Shown here in pieces: positions 34,461 through 46,086 of a DNA stretch of 64,000 nt. Every line of letters begins with the position of its first letter. Position 1 is the stretch's first letter. A program made the position numbers and the translations under genes. Source of the stretch: Oikopleura dioica (lineage: Eukaryota; Chordata; Appendicularia; Copelata; Oikopleuridae); the NCBI GenBank assembly GCA_907165135.1, contig OU015569.1, positions 744,001-808,000 of the forward strand, read 5' to 3'. Under the pieces are notes generated by a model, which had not been told where the DNA came from, did not search any database, and worked only from the letters and a program-made list of their open reading frames with translations.

Positions 34461-35163
34461 CTCTATCTGCTAAACTTTTGCTTCTGCTACTTTTGCTCAA
34501 TAAGTAATAATATAAAAAGAGCTGCCCAAAATGCTCAATTGATGATTCAAAGTTCAGTGATGTCTGAATAAGTTTTCTGAGCGGAAATAAAATAAAAATC
34601 CTCATCCTGCTACTGGGCTTGGGAATATGAGTGGAGAACCTGAGTCAGGATTCTGAGTCAAGGTTTTCAACAGATATTGCCAAACCCAGTTCTGCTGTCT
34701 GAAAGAAACTTGCGGGGTATGAGAATCGACGAATTTGACGAAATTTGTTAGATTTATCTTTCATGAGTTTATTATTGCTTATAACATTTTAGCTTTTTTA
34801 AATCAAGTAATAACATGGATAAAGAAAGAAACAGGGCCGTCTTTGCTCAGCTTATTTTAGTTTTAAATTGGATGAAGCTTGTTTTCTATCATAATAAGTC
34901 ATGTGACTTGAGTTAGTTTCGTAGTTTTTTATATCATTTAAATTGCATATTTTTAGATTTGTAATTGCTGGAAAATCGGAAAGAAATGGGAAATGAAGCG
35001 GGTTGAACTTGAAGCGTGTCCGCAATGTTACAGTATGAAAGGATGAAAGTAATGAAGTACAGTAATTTAATTTCACATATATATAAATATAGATGTAGAT
35101 GTTCGATAGTTGTTTGATAGTTTTTGTGAAGGGACGATGAGTAATTAAATTGACAAGTATTTT
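34461..35163. other. spacer between nucleoside hydrolase and DENND4
   Basis: Holds a short MITE remnant and AT-rich untranslated sequence; no gene seen. Confidence 0.45.
34611..34690. repeat. decayed MITE family A copy
   Basis: CTGGGCTTGGGAATATGAGT at the left and AGATATTGCCAAACCCAG at the right are weak inverse copies around GAACCTGAGTCAGG. Confidence 0.6.
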
Positions 35164-38100
35164 TTACAGTAAAATAGCTGTGTAAGTTTTCAACAGAGGA
35201 GTCTGGGCTCGCCGAAGATCTTGCGGCAAATGTAGACGCGCTGGTTGGGCGTTTGGTCGTTGGAATTGCGCAGCTCTTTCGCGTGGTCCTGCAGGATCTC
35301 GTGCGCCTTCTGCCAGTAACGGTCGAAGAGGGAGAAGTCGATGTTGCGCTGGCCGACGGCGGCGACGAGCAAGAACTGCGCTTCCCGGTAGCACGAGCGG
35401 CGCGGCACCTTTTCTTTCGAATCCCGAGTCAGGCCTTCGCAGAGATAAAGCAGCTTCATCAGTGGCGTCTGACAGTCGTTCTGAATTCGAGTTCGTTTTT
35501 ATGGGAAAGTGACTCTTGTTTCTTACGTTTTTAATTGACTCGACGATGGTGATAAGGGTATCGCGCTTGATATGACTGTTGGAGACGAGCAGGCGGTTCT
35601 GCTGATCTTCTGGCTTCTGGAATTCCTTGAAAATGCGGTACAGTGGAGGGTAAGGAGTGGACTTGTTCGCCAGCGTCGAGTCCCAGTTCAGATACGTTCC
35701 CACTAAAATTCAAATCAAACAATGAAAAAAGTAAATATGAAATATAAAAGTTCTTCAAATAGCGACTTGACTTACCCACTGGTTTGAGTTCTTTCATGGA
35801 ATGCGATCCTGAGTCGTCGTCTTGCTCTTGTCGATTTAGCAGCGACGAGGCAGCGAGAAGCTGGTCAAGTGAGTGCTTGAGCTTCATCTTTTCGAACGCT
35901 AAATAAGATGATTGTAAATTTGGAGTTTGATAGACAAGGAATTTACCGTAGAAAAGATTCCAGAAGAGGATTTTGTGCGTCTCGATGAAGTCTTGCTCGC
36001 GGAGGATTTTCTCGCCATGGACAACTAGCAGCGTCTCGAGTTCCTTGCGAAGGACGATGGGCGAGAGGAACGTCATCGGCGGAATGCGCTTGTAAGTCAC
36101 TTTGCCGCGGCGATCTTCTATCAGCACTGACAGTTCGGGAACAGTTGTCTGAAAGGAAACATCAATATTTTGTCAGAAATCGGAGCGAGCGGCCAAAGAA
36201 CTCACGAAAAGATCATTGAGCGGAGTCTGAGCGGCCTTTCCGCTCGGTTCTGCTCAAAATTTGAGCGTTGAAGACTAATTTACAAGAAATGTAGACTCAT
36301 CGCTACTCTCATGGGAAACAAAGAGTTCGATATTAGATGATAAGCGAAATTGTCAAAGACGAGCCGTCGAAAATATGGCAATCATGGCAAATTGTTGTTG
36401 AGGAGAAGAGGTCACCTGAAATGGCAAACTACGCAAAATTTCTTTCATTTCAATTGGCTGTCAGAATTTTTTGAGCCGACGTAACTGATACCCACCTCCA
36501 TTTTTTAAAATAAAGTTCATTCACCGAAACTTTTTATTAGAATAAAAAAAACTGATATTTTCTAATTTTACGAAAATGGCGAGATCGGAGAAGAGCAATA
36601 ACATGGCGAAAAAAACATCGCACCGCAAGAAGAAAGTCGCGAAAGCTGCGCGGAACGCTGTGGCACAGAAAAATGACAAGGTCGCGAAGAAGACGAGACG
36701 AACTCCAGCTGTAATTGAGAAAAAACGACGAGGCAGGATCGAAGAATCGGACGAAGAGGAGGTACAGAGGGCGCCCGAGAAATTTGACGAAAACGCCGAG
36801 TGGGAGCTTGAGGTAAAGATCTTTTACTGAGGAAAAGGAATTAATCAATTTTATTTAGGCGCTCGGCGGACTTTCACTCGCTTGGGGAAGACGAAAAGTC
36901 CGACGAGATGATGGCACTATGGCAATTCAACACTACTTAAAGCCAGGTATGGAGACTAAGTATTACTCGAAAACTTAAAGAATTTCTAGAGGAAGAGCAT
37001 CGAATCTGGGTCAAGTGGACCGTCGCCTACAGTGATGGCAAATGCTGGTCGGCGGAGAAACAAGGTAAGATTATCACATGATTTTTTTCTCATTCTTTCT
37101 TTAGAAAACCTGGTGGGAGTCCTGCCGGAGAACAAGCGGAAGGCCCTGGAGGACCGAATGATTTACCCCTATCCATCCCGCCACGATGGTCCCGACTCTG
37201 GCTGGCAAGAACGAAAGGCGATCTGCGAAGTTCTTGGTTACATTCCCTGGCGGCCAAGAAACAGAACAAAAAGTGCCAAGTACAAGTTCTTCCCGGCAAC
37301 AGAGATGCCCGACGCTCAGCCCGAAATCGACGACACCGAAGAAGAAGAGTCGGATGAAGAGACCGACGAAGAATAGACTCTCCTTCCCTTACTGTTAGTT
37401 CACAACACACTTGCCTAATAAAAGCCATTTTTAATCTAACCAAAGTGTATCCTTTTTCTTGCTTCAAAACTTTGATTAGTAATCAATGATTACCTTTGGG
37501 CACCAGGGACAGTAAGTTCGCATGCAATTCGGGTCGCTCGTCCAGCCGGCCATGATTTCTTCTTCATACAGTGGCGTGCCACAGTTCGAGCATGTGCAGG
37601 CAGCTGACATTGTCACGAAAATATCAGGAGTAGAGAGGATCGTTGCTGATTTGACGCTTCCAGTTCCGTCCGATAAGGGCTTTTCCAGAGAGTTTGGTCT
37701 GAAATTAAATTGAACAACTGCGATATTTCAATAATCATTAGCTACTTACCTTACTCTCCTTCTCAGGGAGCTTCTCTTTGCGTCGTCTTCGTTGACACCC
37801 ATCGAGTCTTCGCTAGATCCCTCCTCTTGTTCGACCCCTTTTCCATCCATGTTATCCATCATTGTCTTTGCAGCTGCCGAGAAATTGTCCACGTACTTTT
37901 TCGAAACATCCTTCAAGTTGTTGTAACTTGGCGACGCTTTGACAGATTCGAAAGTGTCAGTAAAGGAGTCGACAGTATCCGTGATGGCCTTGGAAACCTT
38001 TGGCGACTGAAAGTATTTCATTGGCGAGCTGGTTCCAAGTTTTTCTGACATTTTTGAGAGACCAAGGTTGTCGACCGTGAAGGACTTGGAAAATGAACTG

Positions 38101-41100
38101 AGTCCCCAGCTTTTGGAAGCGACGGCTTTTGATTTAGGATGAGCTGCGATCAGGGGTGGAGAAGAAGATTTTGTCGGGGTTGCAGGAAGAGTCTTGGAAA
38201 GATTCGGGTTGGATTGGGAAACGGCAAAGCCCAGGTCCGGCCTGGGCAAACCAGACTCGACTCCTCCCTTGTCTCGATTTGAATCGTTCAAATTTAAAGT
38301 GTCGACGGAAAGTGCACTGGGCGAGTCTGTGCGCGGTTCAAAGACCTTTTCTTTCTCCGCTTCTTCGTTCGTAGTAACATGGAAGGCACCTTCGAGCGAG
38401 CGCGAGCTGCCTGTCTTTGCCGCTTGCATCGATGCGTGATTGAGGCCCATGTTCATGTTAAACTGATTCTCCGGCGCAGGACTTTGGAATCGACGGTAAC
38501 CTTCAACAGGTTCCATGAATGCGATCGTCGCCAAAACCGTGTTTTTCAACAATTTCCAAAGAGTGTATCCATCGCGAGCGTTCTCTGGCCATTTTGCCTC
38601 CAACAACACTTGATTGTAAAGCGCATAAGTGGCCGCGTTGATCTGAAGTCTGAGGACTTTCTTGGCAGCATTTAGGACCCGCACGGCTGTCATCGGTTTG
38701 TGATGGTCGAGACAAGAAGCGAGGATCATTCTCAAAGGCGCTTCGTCCGGAAGAGTGATGCGCTCCTGCCCCATCAGCTCCATCACTTTTAGACCTTCGC
38801 GAAAGGCGGCTGTTGCACTTGGCGCGGTCTTCGTATAAGTTGGAATGTACATGAGACTGAGTGCGTAGTAGTAAGAACGGAGTAACAGAGGCCAGAGGTT
38901 GTCGTCTCTCCAGTAGGTATCGGCAGTACTTCTGGCCATATCCAGCTCTTGGGGCGTTCGTTGACCAGCAGAGCTTTCCATCTTCTCGATTCGCTGCGTC
39001 GTGACTTCGACGACAGACTTTAGCGTAGTGGGAAACTCACTGTAAGCGATTTCGCCGTCGTCTTCAGGAGGAGGGACGATTTTCATTGTGTCTTCTTCGC
39101 TCGGCGTGCCAGCTTTTAATAAATGAATGGTTCCGGCGTTCTGTGGATTCCGTTCGATTAGATCTTGGCACTGGTCGAAGAACTCGTGCTGCTGGATGCC
39201 CACGTGGCCACCAGAGAAGGTTCTCGACTCGATGAATGCGCAAAAAGCCTGCGAGCTCGTCAGAGAGTCGTAGAATGTGCGACTGCTTTTGCTTGACCCA
39301 GCGTTCTTTGAAATAAAACCGGCGACGTCGAAGAGAACTTTTAGATCGGTTGTTTCTGTTGTTGGCTGGTGTCGAATCGGAAGCAAGAATGAACGGTACT
39401 TCCCGAGTAAATGGCACAAACAGCGAAGGAATGCTTGTCGTAGATCCAGTTCTATCTGCGCCCGATCGGACTCCGCTTCAGGATCATCTAATGTGTTGTA
39501 ATCCCCGCCACCACCGTTGAAATCGCTTCCTGCTCGTCCAACAGCTCGCAGTCGCGTTTCGATTTCTTTGACGGTGCTCATTAGGGGCTGGAGGAAACGC
39601 GCAGGAATGAGTTTGAACTTTTTGTCTTGATCAGGAATGGCTCCTCGATCGAGAGAAACCAGGTAGACCGCGGATTCGTCCGGAACATTATCCGGACATT
39701 CGAAATAGGTGCTGGAGACGCCCATAAGTAAGGGAGTAGGGGACTCGATAATGCACGCTAGAAATAAGTTGATTAAGCCCTTGCTTCTTAGTTATTTTGT
39801 TACCTAATTCGATGGGACAAAGAGGTATAAAAGGACATTGCCACTGAAGAGGGAAAATGAGGTTGGCGACAGCTTCTACCGCCGGCGTTAATTCTTGAAG
39901 ATGGAGGGAGTGGACACAAATTCGCTGCTGCGTCAGAACTGCGTGAAAGAGGGAGATCATCCGCTCCGAGCCCAAGTGCCACAACAACGAGCTGTTCAAA
40001 AGTGACCATGGGGAAGTTCAAGTAGAAGTTTTAACTTGAAAATTTAGCAGATTTTGAACGAGATAAGTAAGAAAATGTATCACTGTTTCCTGAAACTAGC
40101 GCCGCTGGGCGGCAAGGGGCGAAATCGAGGAAGCGAGAGGTGAATCTCGTGGTGGATGGAGAGGTGAGCGTGAATACGGGGACATCTGGGCGAGGGAAAG
40201 GGTAGACTCATGAATTGCGAGATATGGCGCTCGAGGGACACTTTCTGCACCGAGTTTGAAATCGTCATTTGATACAGGAACTTGAGGAAGGCCTCGAAGG
40301 CGTTGAAGAAAGGATGCTGCGCGAAGCTCGACAAATTCGAATTCTTGTTGATAAATTTTAAAAGAAAAATGATTTTTTCATATTTTGGCGAGCATTTCCT
40401 TTGATAGAAGACAAATGGCTTTGGACACGAAGATTTCTTTCTCCTCGGCGCCTGGGACGGGCTCGTTGTTGCCCGCGTTGAGGCCGAGGCGGCGGCGTTG
40501 CGATTCTTTCAGCAGCGCCTTGTCGAACTTTTCAAGAAAGACCAGCGATGCGCCGTAAATCTTTTCCGAAGTTTCTGTTGTCAAAACGAACGTACTAAAC
40601 AAGGCTTTTGATACAGAAATTGAAGAAAAACTAACTCGTCTACCATCAATCAGATCTTTCCTTTTTATTCATAATTGAAAGCCCTGTTCCTAAACTGAGG
40701 ATTCGAGTTAATTTCGCCATGTTGATCAGTGTCCCAGCTCTCGAGGCTGGCGCCGGAGGGCAGGGCGAAGATAGGCACAGAGTTGACCCAGGGCGCCATT
40801 GGCACATCTGCATGGTCTTCCTTCGGCAATCGGGCAAGCAAATCGGCCCGATAGCTCGCTCTGTTCACCGACTTCGGCGACAACTTGTAAGTGAGAAAGA
40901 CACCGGAGCCGACCATGCCGAGATTGAGGTTCTGCGGGCAACGGACGAAGCCGAGCGGGTCTTGCTCGCCCTTGGAAGGAATCACTACTGCCAGCTCTGA
41001 CACGACGAAGGGCGAGTAGCTGTCGCGGTGGAGGCGGAGATAGAGTGGCGTCGCATTGAAGGACGTGCTGAATAATTTTTGAATTCTGAAAGAAGGGAAT

Positions 41101-41576
41101 GCTCACGTGTTGTTGATGTTGGCGGAGCGGGAGTGGGGCGTCCGTCTAATCACTTCGCCCTTGGCCTGCTCGCCCTGGACGACGTCGACGCGCACGATTG
41201 GAGGCTTATCTTTCCCGCGCCTGATGCAGATGTACATGCACGGCGCGTTGAAGCTCCCATGGTTGAGATCAGCTGGCAAGCCACCGACTGTCTTGTCGAC
41301 TAGGGTGTACCCGTGTGGCACGGACTCCTGCTCGTTGGCATTTAAAACGACGACGTCGCAGATCGGATCTGGAATTAAATGAAATCAACAACGAGTACGC
41401 TTGATTTTCAGCATTAGAAATACTTTCGTAACAATCAGAATTCCATCAAAATTAGATTGGAATAGAAAAGACTTACCATTTTTGGAGGATTCTCCTGGGA
41501 GTCTCAAGCTCTCTGCATTTTTCGGGTTGAAGCCGGCGACGACGAAGTAATCCGCGACCCGATTCTGTACTGGCAT
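35164..41576 (-). CDS. DENND4: DENND4-type Rab guanine nucleotide exchange factor (MABP + DENN)
   Basis: Exons in gene order: 41576-41477, 41368-41107, 41067-40690, 40594-40399, 40316-40090, 39991-39804, 39757-37750, 37698-37494, 36252-36206, 36148 to about 35947, then 3-4 exons to 35164. The N-terminus (RVADYFVVAGF) and GKDKPPIVRVDV, CPQNLNLGMVGSGVFLTYK mark the MABP domain. The DENN core follows: SKHPFFNAFEAFLKFLYQ, SSLLWHLGSERM, FPLQWQCPFIPLCPIEL. A PPR-like alpha region and a Cys motif (CTCSNCGTPLYEEEIMAGW) precede FLSPIVLRKELETLL and ILFWNLFYG near the end. Order and motifs match DENND4A-C, GEFs for Rab10. Three introns are GA-AG (40689-40595, 40398-40317, 40089-39992). The intron 37493-36253 contains a complete opposite-strand gene. 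Confidence 0.9.
36576..37376 (+). CDS. chromodomain-like protein nested in a DENND4 intron
   Basis: Four exons (36576-36812, 36859-36946, 36990-37064, 37105-37376) with matching phases give 223 residues. A lysine-rich N-terminus (KKTSHRKKKVAKAARN, KKRRGR) and an acidic patch (EESDEEE) lead into EWELEALGG...RIWVKWTVAYSDGKCWSAE, which fits a divergent chromodomain (E-x-V/L-E...VKWkgY..W). The middle has MIYPYPSRHDGP and LGYIPWRP; the tail is acidic. A chromatin-reader role is inferred. AATAAA is near 37420. It lies wholly within one DENND4 intron on the opposite strand, so antisense transcription through it is expected. Confidence 0.75.
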
Positions 41577-43567
41577 CGCATCCTAAACGAGACCCAATTT
41601 AGAAAAAAGGAACAAGAAAAACGCCACTTGCGAAGTGAGAATCGAGATAATCGAGAAATGCCCGACAAGTGCTGAATTTCCTGATCTCTCGCGCGACTAT
41701 CAAAACAAGAAAATACTTTCAAATTTTTTCCAATTTGAAATCAGACGGATTTCAATTTGAAGAAAGAGAGAGACTTTTCAATCGCAGCCAGTCATGTGAC
41801 ACTTCTCGTCTATCTCAAGTCTCTTTGAAGCTTTCCAGGCGGAATAGACACCGGGGATGAAAATATGGTAAAAATCAATGTTGATTCTATTTCTAGCAAA
41901 CTTCTATTTCTACGTAATCTATTTGAAGATGGCGAGCTCTCGATAAGACCAACAGAATTCTCATGCTCAAGTCTGAATGTCAACTTTGGTTGCCAATATC
42001 GATGGATTAAGGGTATCCCAATGAAACACGATTTGCACCATGTTTCTTTACAAAGCGAAATGGAAGGGATACCCTTAAATTTCTGGACATCTTTGAATAT
42101 GAAAAGTTTTAAATAAGGGTGTACCCTTAAGTTCTGATGAAAATTGATTGATAAAGAATGATAACGATAAGGAGAATGAGAATAAGAAGAATCACTTGGC
42201 TACTTTCTCGGGAGCTCGTTTCCAATAAAGAAATGTTTAGCTTTGAATGTAGGCTACTGTAAAAAGCGTATTTACCACTAAATGAGAAAATCACCCTAAT
42301 TCACCAAATGAAAATCGAATTTTCAAATTGTGACTTTTTCGTCAAATACTTTTTCAAGAATGGGCGGCCACTCCCAGTACGGCCACTCGCCGCGGAACAT
42401 TGCTCCTCTAGAATTCCTCTAGAATTCACCAGAGTCTTATTTTTGATGAAAACGCGTTTTTCCTATGAAAATTGACAATTTCAATTTTTCGCGCAATATT
42501 TAATTTTCGTCGAATCGTAACTTTTTTTTTCGTCGTAAATTTGGCAGGTTCTTTTGTCTTCTTTTTTGATTTCCCTCTTTACCTTATTCTGGCGACTTTT
42601 GGTGAATTACTTTTCGAACTCTTCAATTCCGAAATTCATTCTCTTCTTTCAAAAAAAGGGTTGGAAATTGAAATTATTCCCGGCCGAAACGCGCGCCCGT
42701 CCGAACTGAGAGGCGCTGACTCATCGCGCCTGATTCATCTCTCCCCGATTACGCACACTTCTCCCATTCAAAAAACTACTACGTCGTGGATTTCAAAGAA
42801 TACTGTACTGAATCAGTACTACTGATACTGTTGCAGTACAGTGCAAAAGTAAATTGACAGTTAAATTTATCGGAAAATTGGTTTGATTCAAGATTATTTA
42901 TTAAATCAAAATGACTTCTGAAAATCGAGAAGCCGCCATTTTTGCGGCTTCGCGTAAGACAAAACCAAAGCCGCACGAAGCGCGGCTTTTCCTTGTTCTG
43001 GGCTCGATATTCTAAGTCAATACGAGAACCTGACACAGGCTTTTTACTCAGGTTGCTGAGCCTGGAACAAGGAAAAGCCGCGCTTTCTGCGGCTAAAATT
43101 TCGCCTTACTCAAAGCCGCAAGCGGCCTTTACCGCGGCCTTTACCGCGAAAAGGCGAAATTTCTGACTGATTTTCTTGTTGTTTTCGAGTTTTCGAAACA
43201 AAAATCGAAAATGTTCTAGATTGCCGCGCTGCAAAAAGTTGTCGCCAGAAAACAACTGCCAGTTGCACTCAACGCGCAGTGAGACTAAGAGGTAAGTTCT
43301 GGTTATTTAAACGCTGTAGATTTCATTTTTGCGAACTTCAATGTTCGAAAACAGTGTTTTTCGTCAATTTTGGTCGGAAATAGAGTATTTCGCGGCAAGA
43401 GCGCCTGGCTAAGTGGCCAATCAGGAGGATTTTTTTTCGACTGGGGCCACGTGCGCCGCACAATGGACATTTTTAGCGCTAGAATTGATCAATTAACAAA
43501 TAAATAAGCTTTTGAAGGATTATTTAAGATATCTGTAACGAATTTCGGAGCTACTTTTCGATTGAAA
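41577..43567. other. divergent promoter region with repeats
   Basis: Upstream of DENND4 (minus) and the RRM gene (plus). TAAGGGTATCCC and GATACCCTTAA near 41997-42080 are inverse to each other. A family B/A composite repeat occupies 42914-43150. Otherwise AT-rich; no coding sequence seen. Confidence 0.4.
42914..43150. repeat. composite of family B hairpins around a family A core
   Basis: Outer hairpins AAATCGAGAAGCCGCC/GCGGCTTCGC and GCCGCAAGCGGCC flank a small family A unit (43000-43066) starting CTGGGCTCGATATTC. The order suggests nested insertion or one mosaic element. Confidence 0.6.
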
Positions 43568-45341
43568 ATGAGACCAAAGGGCGAATCTTCTGAAGAAAAC
43601 AACCGAATGCTCTGCCGTCAATTGGTAAGTCCCTGATCTGGAAACCTGTATGGAAAACCTGACTCAGGGTTCTGAAAGAGCTTAATCCTTCGCGGTTTTT
43701 TAAAGATTTTTCAGGACCCTGACTCAGGTTTTCTACACAGGTTGCCAAGGCCAGTCCGTGATTCTGCCAGCTATTTCTTTTGAATCAAAACCGGGCTCGG
43801 CAACTTGAGTAAAAACCTGAGCCAGTGTTCTGAAAGAGCTTCAACAGCCGAGGAAGCTCTTTCAAGAACCTGAGTCAGGATTTCTACACAGGTTGCCGAG
43901 AACCACGATCCGTGATTGTATCAACTATTTCTTTAGTTTGTCGGTCTGATTCCTGGCTCATGGACGCACGAAAACCTCTGCAAGCACATCTGCGAGTACC
44001 TCCACATCCCACTTGACAAAGCCGAACAAGAGATTCACTTCGACAGGAAAATCTCTAACAAAGATTCCGGGACGAAGAAGAGTAAGTGTCTTTTACGAAG
44101 GAAAGGATGTTCTAACTGCATTTTAGAAATCGCGTTTCTCCGATTTGCGAAACCGATGATCCACAAAAAAGCACTTGATAAAGCGACTTTCAAGGGCAGC
44201 CCAGTTGTTCTCAACATCAAGGTCAGTTTTTGAAGCAAATTTCTGGTTCGGTAACCTGTGTAGAAAACCTGAGTCAGGGTCCTAAAAGAGAGCGAAAAGC
44301 CGCGCTGCAATTCAATCTCTTTCAAGACCCTGACTCAGGTTTTCTTGACAGGGTGCCGAACTCAGGAAAATTTTAAAAGGCCACTTTTATAATTCCCGTT
44401 TTTAATCTTTTTTTTAAGGAATCCAATCAAGAGGATTTGAAGCGAAAACTCTTCATCGGCAAGCTGAGCGATCACGTGACAGTAGACGATGTTGAAAAAC
44501 TTATTTCCAAGATCTCTCCCGAGGCGGCAAAGTACATCGAGAATAACTTCCCCCAGGTTCCCGAGAAGAGCGAAGGAAAGCCGAAAATCGCTTTCATCCA
44601 GTTTGAAAACCACCACGCCGCGTACTGCGTCAAAGGTAAAGATCTTCGTTTAAATCAACAAGGACAGCCTCATTTTTTCCTTTTTAGAGGCGCTCAAGCG
44701 AGTGCTCCAGCACCCCCGGCCAGATGTAATCTCCTTGTTGGAGCACATGTGCCGCCCTGGCGCCAAGCTCCGGGATGTAGTTGAATCCGTCAGCTACTAC
44801 AAACGAAGCAAGAACGATACTCTCTTCGGCCCCAACGCTTCCGGCTCTGTTCGATCGCTCAACACGAACAAGAGCAACATGGAGTTTTGGTACCAAGAGA
44901 GCAAAACCAGCGTGACGATTCACATCCGAAAAGATCACGCAATCAGAAGCGTCACCATTCCCGGTAATTCTATAAATCTGATCGAAAAACTAGCCTTTAT
45001 TTAGCCAAGGACATCAAGAAGAAGCCCCACCACTTGATCCCAGCCCGTGGCGCTACTATCGAGTACCGAGAAATGGTCCCTGGCTTCTCCGAGATGAGCC
45101 TCCACTCCAGCAGCTCTTTTGCTCGACATTTCAACACGAGCTCGCTCTACTCAGCCCCTGGACCAGGAACGGTTCATTTTTCGCTTCCTTTCCCCCTTTT
45201 TTCCAAAAAATGAACCTGGAAAAAGCTCGCCAGTCTAACACTGGAGGCTCGCGGCTGCGAAACTCTGTGAGCGCTCAGAATCATCAATCGATGCTCCAGC
45301 AGTCTCACACCTCCTTCCATAGCCTCCACCATCCCTTCTAA
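43568..45341 (+). CDS. tandem RRM-like RNA-binding protein
   Basis: Seven exons (43568-43624, 43937-44081, 44127-44221, 44419-44635, 44688-44963, 45005-45171, 45234-45341) give 354 residues with all phases consistent. The first RRM-like unit runs FVGLIPGSWTHENLCKHI...KIAFLRFAKPMIHKKALD; the second is KLFIGKLSDHVTVDDVEKL (RNP2-like) ... KPKIAFIQFENHHAAY (RNP1-like). A C-terminal basic region (KDHAIRSVTIPAKDIKKK) and a serine/histidine/glutamine-rich tail follow. RNA binding is inferred; I cannot name a subfamily. Introns 1 and 3 hold MITEs (two and one), and the last intron contains an inverted repeat starting at its donor. Confidence 0.8.
43634..43754. repeat. MITE family A copy in RRM-gene intron 1
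   Basis: Arms TCTGGAAACCTGTATGGAAA and TTCTACACAGGTTGCCAAGG; no GCGGCTT hairpin. First of two copies in this intron. Confidence 0.8.
43791..43902. repeat. second MITE family A copy in RRM-gene intron 1
   Basis: Arms GGGCTCGGCAACTTGAGTAA and TTTCTACACAGGTTGCCGAG. After each of the two copies the flank CCGTGATTxTxxCAxCTATT recurs, so the block may have duplicated in tandem. Confidence 0.75.
44242..44366. repeat. MITE family A copy in RRM-gene intron 3
   Basis: Arms TCTGGTTCGGTAACCTGTGT and ACAGGGTGCCGAACTCAG, with a reduced hairpin inside. Confidence 0.8.
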
Positions 45342-46086
45342 GGCTCAACGTTTTCTTTTATGTATTTTATATCTGCAAAATCGACATTTATTTTTTATAT
45401 CCAAATGAATATATATTTATTGCTACACTATTAGTAAGCAGATCTTTCTCTGTATCTTTCAATACGTAATATGGAAAAATATTTCGGTAACCTCATTTCT
45501 GGCTAGTGTTAGGGGAGTTCCAAGGGGGCGAAGCCCCCTGGGTTAGGTGTTAGGGCTAGGAACTAAGTACTTTTACTTTAGGGGGGTTAGGGTTAGGTTT
45601 TAGGGAAAAACTAAAAGTCTCTTCCAGGAAGAGGCTTCCTACTGTACCGAAATATTTATCCCTACTACCTTTGAATAGGAAGCAGAGAAAGCGTATTCCT
45701 TCTTTTATTTTGTCAATCAAATCATGATCAGAAATTCTATTATTTTGGTTCGATTCAATAACTAAGGAAGGTAAGCTCGACAGGGGATTCCTGCAGCAGA
45801 TATTCTACGCGGGATATGTATCTGCGAGGTACAAGGAGTTCTCTAGCGCCCTCTTTTGGACAAAAATTGGATATAAACAACTCAAAATCAGAAACTACAT
45901 GCCTCTGATTTTAACCTTTTTAAAATGAGTAAGCTCTAGTTTAGGCACAAGTAGTGGCTCTCGGGGCAGGCTACCCCGGGTAGCTTGAATACTGAAAATT
46001 ATCTACCTGTGAGAAAATAAAGAATTAAAACTTATTCTATAAGTAAAGTTTTATTTTATTCAGAAGATGTTATCTAGATGTAGCAG
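45342..46086. other. convergent spacer with TTAGGG-like and SINE-like sequence
   Basis: 45507-45607 has several TTAGGGxxTTAGG-like blocks between inverse copies of TATTTCGGTA and TACCGAAATA. 45735-45870 is copy 1 of a SINE-like repeat. No coding sequence seen. Confidence 0.5.
45718..45870. repeat. SINE-like repeat, copy 1
   Basis: Shares TTTTGGTTCGATTCAATAAC and GCCCTCTTTTGGACAAAAAT with copies at 47858 and 49007. GGTTCGATTC matches a tRNA B-box; no clear A-box found. Confidence 0.65.
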
